Assembly (NCBI GenBank): GCA_016763955.1
Contig: JAESSU010000016.1
Location: 1-8,799 of the forward strand
Source: Phycisphaeraceae bacterium
GTDB lineage: Bacteria; Planctomycetota; Phycisphaerae; Phycisphaerales; Phycisphaeraceae
Reading direction: 5' to 3'
Length of the DNA stretch: 8,799 nucleotides
This document shows positions 7,747 to 8,799 of the stretch, piece after piece; within the stretch, counting starts at the first letter, position 1, and the number at the start of each line of letters is the position of its first letter. Made by a program: the position numbers and the translations under genes. The notes beneath the pieces were generated by a model. That model did no database searches. It was not told the DNA's origin and saw nothing but the letters and a program-made list of their open reading frames with translations.

Positions 7747-7895
7747 CTTACTCCTACCTGTCTGACGAAGGTTATTAGTGTTACTAGAAACAAATAATAC
7801 CGTAAATGCTGCTAGACGGACAGTCGGGTCTCTAGAACAATTTAAACAAAGAATCTGAACTTGCAATATTTCATTGAATGTTCATTTTATTCATC
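7747..7895 (-). promoter_or_regulatory. gltA leader and probable promoter region
   Basis: About 150 bp lie before the gltA start. A weak sigma70-like pair may be TTGCAA (7866-7861) and TAAATT (7844-7839), 16 nt apart. An imperfect dyad CTAGA/TCTAG (7812-7816 and 7831-7835) sits in the transcribed leader. On the - strand, ATGAA recurs three times at 9-11 nt steps just upstream of the putative -35 (about 7870-7895), a helical spacing that might matter for a bound protein. None of these is strong. Confidence 0.25.
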
Positions 7896-8183
7896 TTAGC
7901 ACCCGGTGCAATGACTCGCTAGTCTCCCTAAGGAGATAATGACTAAATCGGGCAAAAACGGTGACTCATCATTCTTATACCAATCGTCAATGAACTCATC
8001 CTGTCGCATGTCTACGCGGCGGCTTGTTTAAGGCTCCAAAGCGTTTTCGACGCAATCAGAATCATACCCGGTGGGGCTAAGTGACTCACAATTAAAAATG
8101 GCGTTCACCTTGTACCGTAGTGACCACAGCCCTATTTCACGACCGTGCTCTGAGCACAACAAGCCCAACCAAGCGTTCATTAA
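7896..8183 (-). other. Interrupted reading frame after atpA: relic gene or dispersed repeat
   Basis: There is no recognised gene here. On the - strand the frame that carries atpA resumes after its TAA (8186-8184). A 50-codon stretch runs from ATG 8180 (MNAWLGLLCSEHGREIGLWS...) to TAA 8030-8028, and in the same frame a 37-codon stretch runs from ATG 8009 (MRQDEFIDDWYKNDESPFLP...) to TAA 7898-7896. Both look protein-like, with Trp, Tyr and acidic residues, but neither has a ribosome binding site. The opposite strand is also nearly open: ATG 7939, preceded by AAGGAG, runs to TGA 8188-8190 with just one stop (TAA 8029-8031), giving a 30-codon micro-ORF at 7939-8031. The same TTTAA at 8027-8031 interrupts both strands. 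A broken gene, an unclassified dispersed repeat and plain chance are all possible. I do not recognise the peptides with certainty. Confidence 0.3.
7901..8088. repeat. Two copies of ACCCGGTG followed by TGACTC, plus a third TGACTC
   Basis: ACCCGGTG occurs at 7901-7908 and 8066-8073, followed by TGACTC at 7912-7917 (3 nt gap) and 8082-8087 (8 nt gap). A further TGACTC lies at 7972-7977. The first ACCCGGTG is centred in an 11-bp palindrome, GCACCCGGTGC (7899-7909). These may be operator half-sites for gltA or internal repeats of the block between atpA and gltA. Confidence 0.25.
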
Positions 8184-8799
8184 TTACTGAGCCGTTTTCC
8201 AGCTGGCTTTAAACTGCTTGATGGACGCTGCAATTTTATCACTCAGATCACTGTTGATGGCTTGAGCTTGAACCAGTTCTTCACGAACAGCACTGCCAGC
8301 AGCCTTAAAGTGTTCAAGCAACTTAACAGCGAAAACGGGAACCTCATTCTTAGATAGGTCATCAAGGTAGCCCTTGGAACCTGCAAAAATTTGAAGCACT
8401 TCGTCAATGACATCCATTGGGACGTACTGTGACTGTTTAAGCAATTCAACCATCGCTGCACCACGATCAAGCTGACGCTTAGTCGCGGCATCAAGGTCTG
8501 TACCTAATTGAGCAAACGCTTCAAGTTCGCGAAACGCTGCTAAGTCCAAACGCAGTGTGCCAGCGACTTGTTTCATTGCCTTAATCTGTGCATTACCACC
8601 GACGCGAGAAACCGAAATACCCACGTTAATCGCTGGACGAACACCTGCGAAAAACAGCTCGGGTTCCAGATAAATCTGGCCATCGGTAATCGAAATCACA
8701 TTGGTTGGGATGTATGCAGAAACGTCGCCTTCTTGCGTTTCAATGATCGGAAGAGCAGTCAAAGAACCGCCACCATTTTCATCTGAAAGCTTCGTTGCA
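8184..8799 (-). CDS. atpA: ATP synthase F1 alpha subunit, C-terminal part (runs off the right edge)
   Basis: The visible 204 residues are the C-terminal two fifths of the F1 alpha subunit, the non-catalytic nucleotide-binding subunit of the alpha3-beta3 head of F-type ATP synthase. At the window edge the frame reads [12 protein letters not shown], then [25 protein letters not shown] and GISVSRVGG. The Arg in SVSRVGG (codon 8606-8604) is the arginine finger that reaches into the catalytic site of the beta subunit. The helical C-terminal domain follows ([14 protein letters not shown], then [10 protein letters not shown]) and ends in SWKTAQ before TAA 8186-8184. The frame is open to 8799 with no start in the window, so the 5' end lies outside. 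In most bacteria atpG comes next in the operon; here the next recognisable gene is gltA, 437 bp on. No T-rich terminator hairpin is seen right after the stop. Confidence 0.97.
   Translation of the reverse strand, partial: ATKLSDENGGGSLTALPIIETQEGDVSAYIPTNVISITDGQIYLEPELFFAGVRPAINVGISVSRVGGNAQIKAMKQVAGTLRLDLAAFRELEAFAQLGTDLDAATKRQLDRGAAMVELLKQSQYVPMDVIDEVLQIFAGSKGYLDDLSKNEVPVFAVKLLEHFKAAGSAVREELVQAQAINSDLSDKIAASIKQFKASWKTAQ

Noticed and set aside
7747..7866. 40-residue N-terminal extension of citrate synthase
   Set aside because: It lies upstream of a good AGGAG placed before ATG 7746, lacks similarity to the family, and would make the protein longer than its relatives.
8145..8157. Palindrome GTGCTCTGAGCAC as an atpA terminator
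   Set aside because: The hairpin is short and not followed by a T run on either strand.
1..8799. tRNA, rRNA, CRISPR array, insertion sequence with transposase, replication origin
   Set aside because: None was seen on either strand: no regular repeat-spacer pattern, no cloverleaf-like segment, no transposase motifs.

Overview
The window holds four genes of a signal-transduction cluster on the + strand (about 78-6203), followed by two housekeeping genes on the - strand: citrate synthase (6454-7746) and the C-terminal part of the ATP synthase alpha subunit (8184 to the right edge). It is bacterial, with roughly balanced base composition (not counted). The citrate synthase is the hexameric GltA-like type. 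The N-terminal style of that protein, the alpha-subunit C-terminus and the abundance of HDOD regulators remind me of Planctomycetota/PVC bacteria, but this is an impression and not a demonstrated assignment.

Region 1 (1-4777): a membrane histidine kinase with a CHASE-like extracytoplasmic sensor and a PAS domain. It is followed 3 nt later by a REC-HDOD response regulator, which overlaps by ATGA a second response regulator, REC plus a degenerate HD-GYP domain. This second regulator carries a single-base frameshift at about 4519-4523, and its normal C-terminus is found in another frame, ending at 4728. The three are clearly one operon.

Region 2 (4729-4994): a spacer with a weak terminator-like structure and a 7-bp inverted repeat (ATACAAT-N12-ATTGTAT). 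It leads into a third response regulator, again REC-HDOD (4995-6203). A strong rho-independent terminator follows.

Region 3 (6204-6453): the gap between convergent genes, with one terminator for each direction.

Region 4 (6454-8799): gltA, a 437-bp gap, and atpA. The gap contains a gltA leader and an odd block (7896-8183). That block carries a long, once-interrupted reading frame that continues atpA's own frame after its stop codon. atpG, the usual gene after atpA, is not there.

As a working model, the kinase senses an extracytoplasmic signal and phosphorylates up to three REC proteins. All of these end in HD-superfamily modules (two HDOD, one HD-GYP-like), none is a DNA-binding output, and no diguanylate cyclase is present. 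The output is therefore probably protein-protein or second-messenger based rather than direct transcription control.
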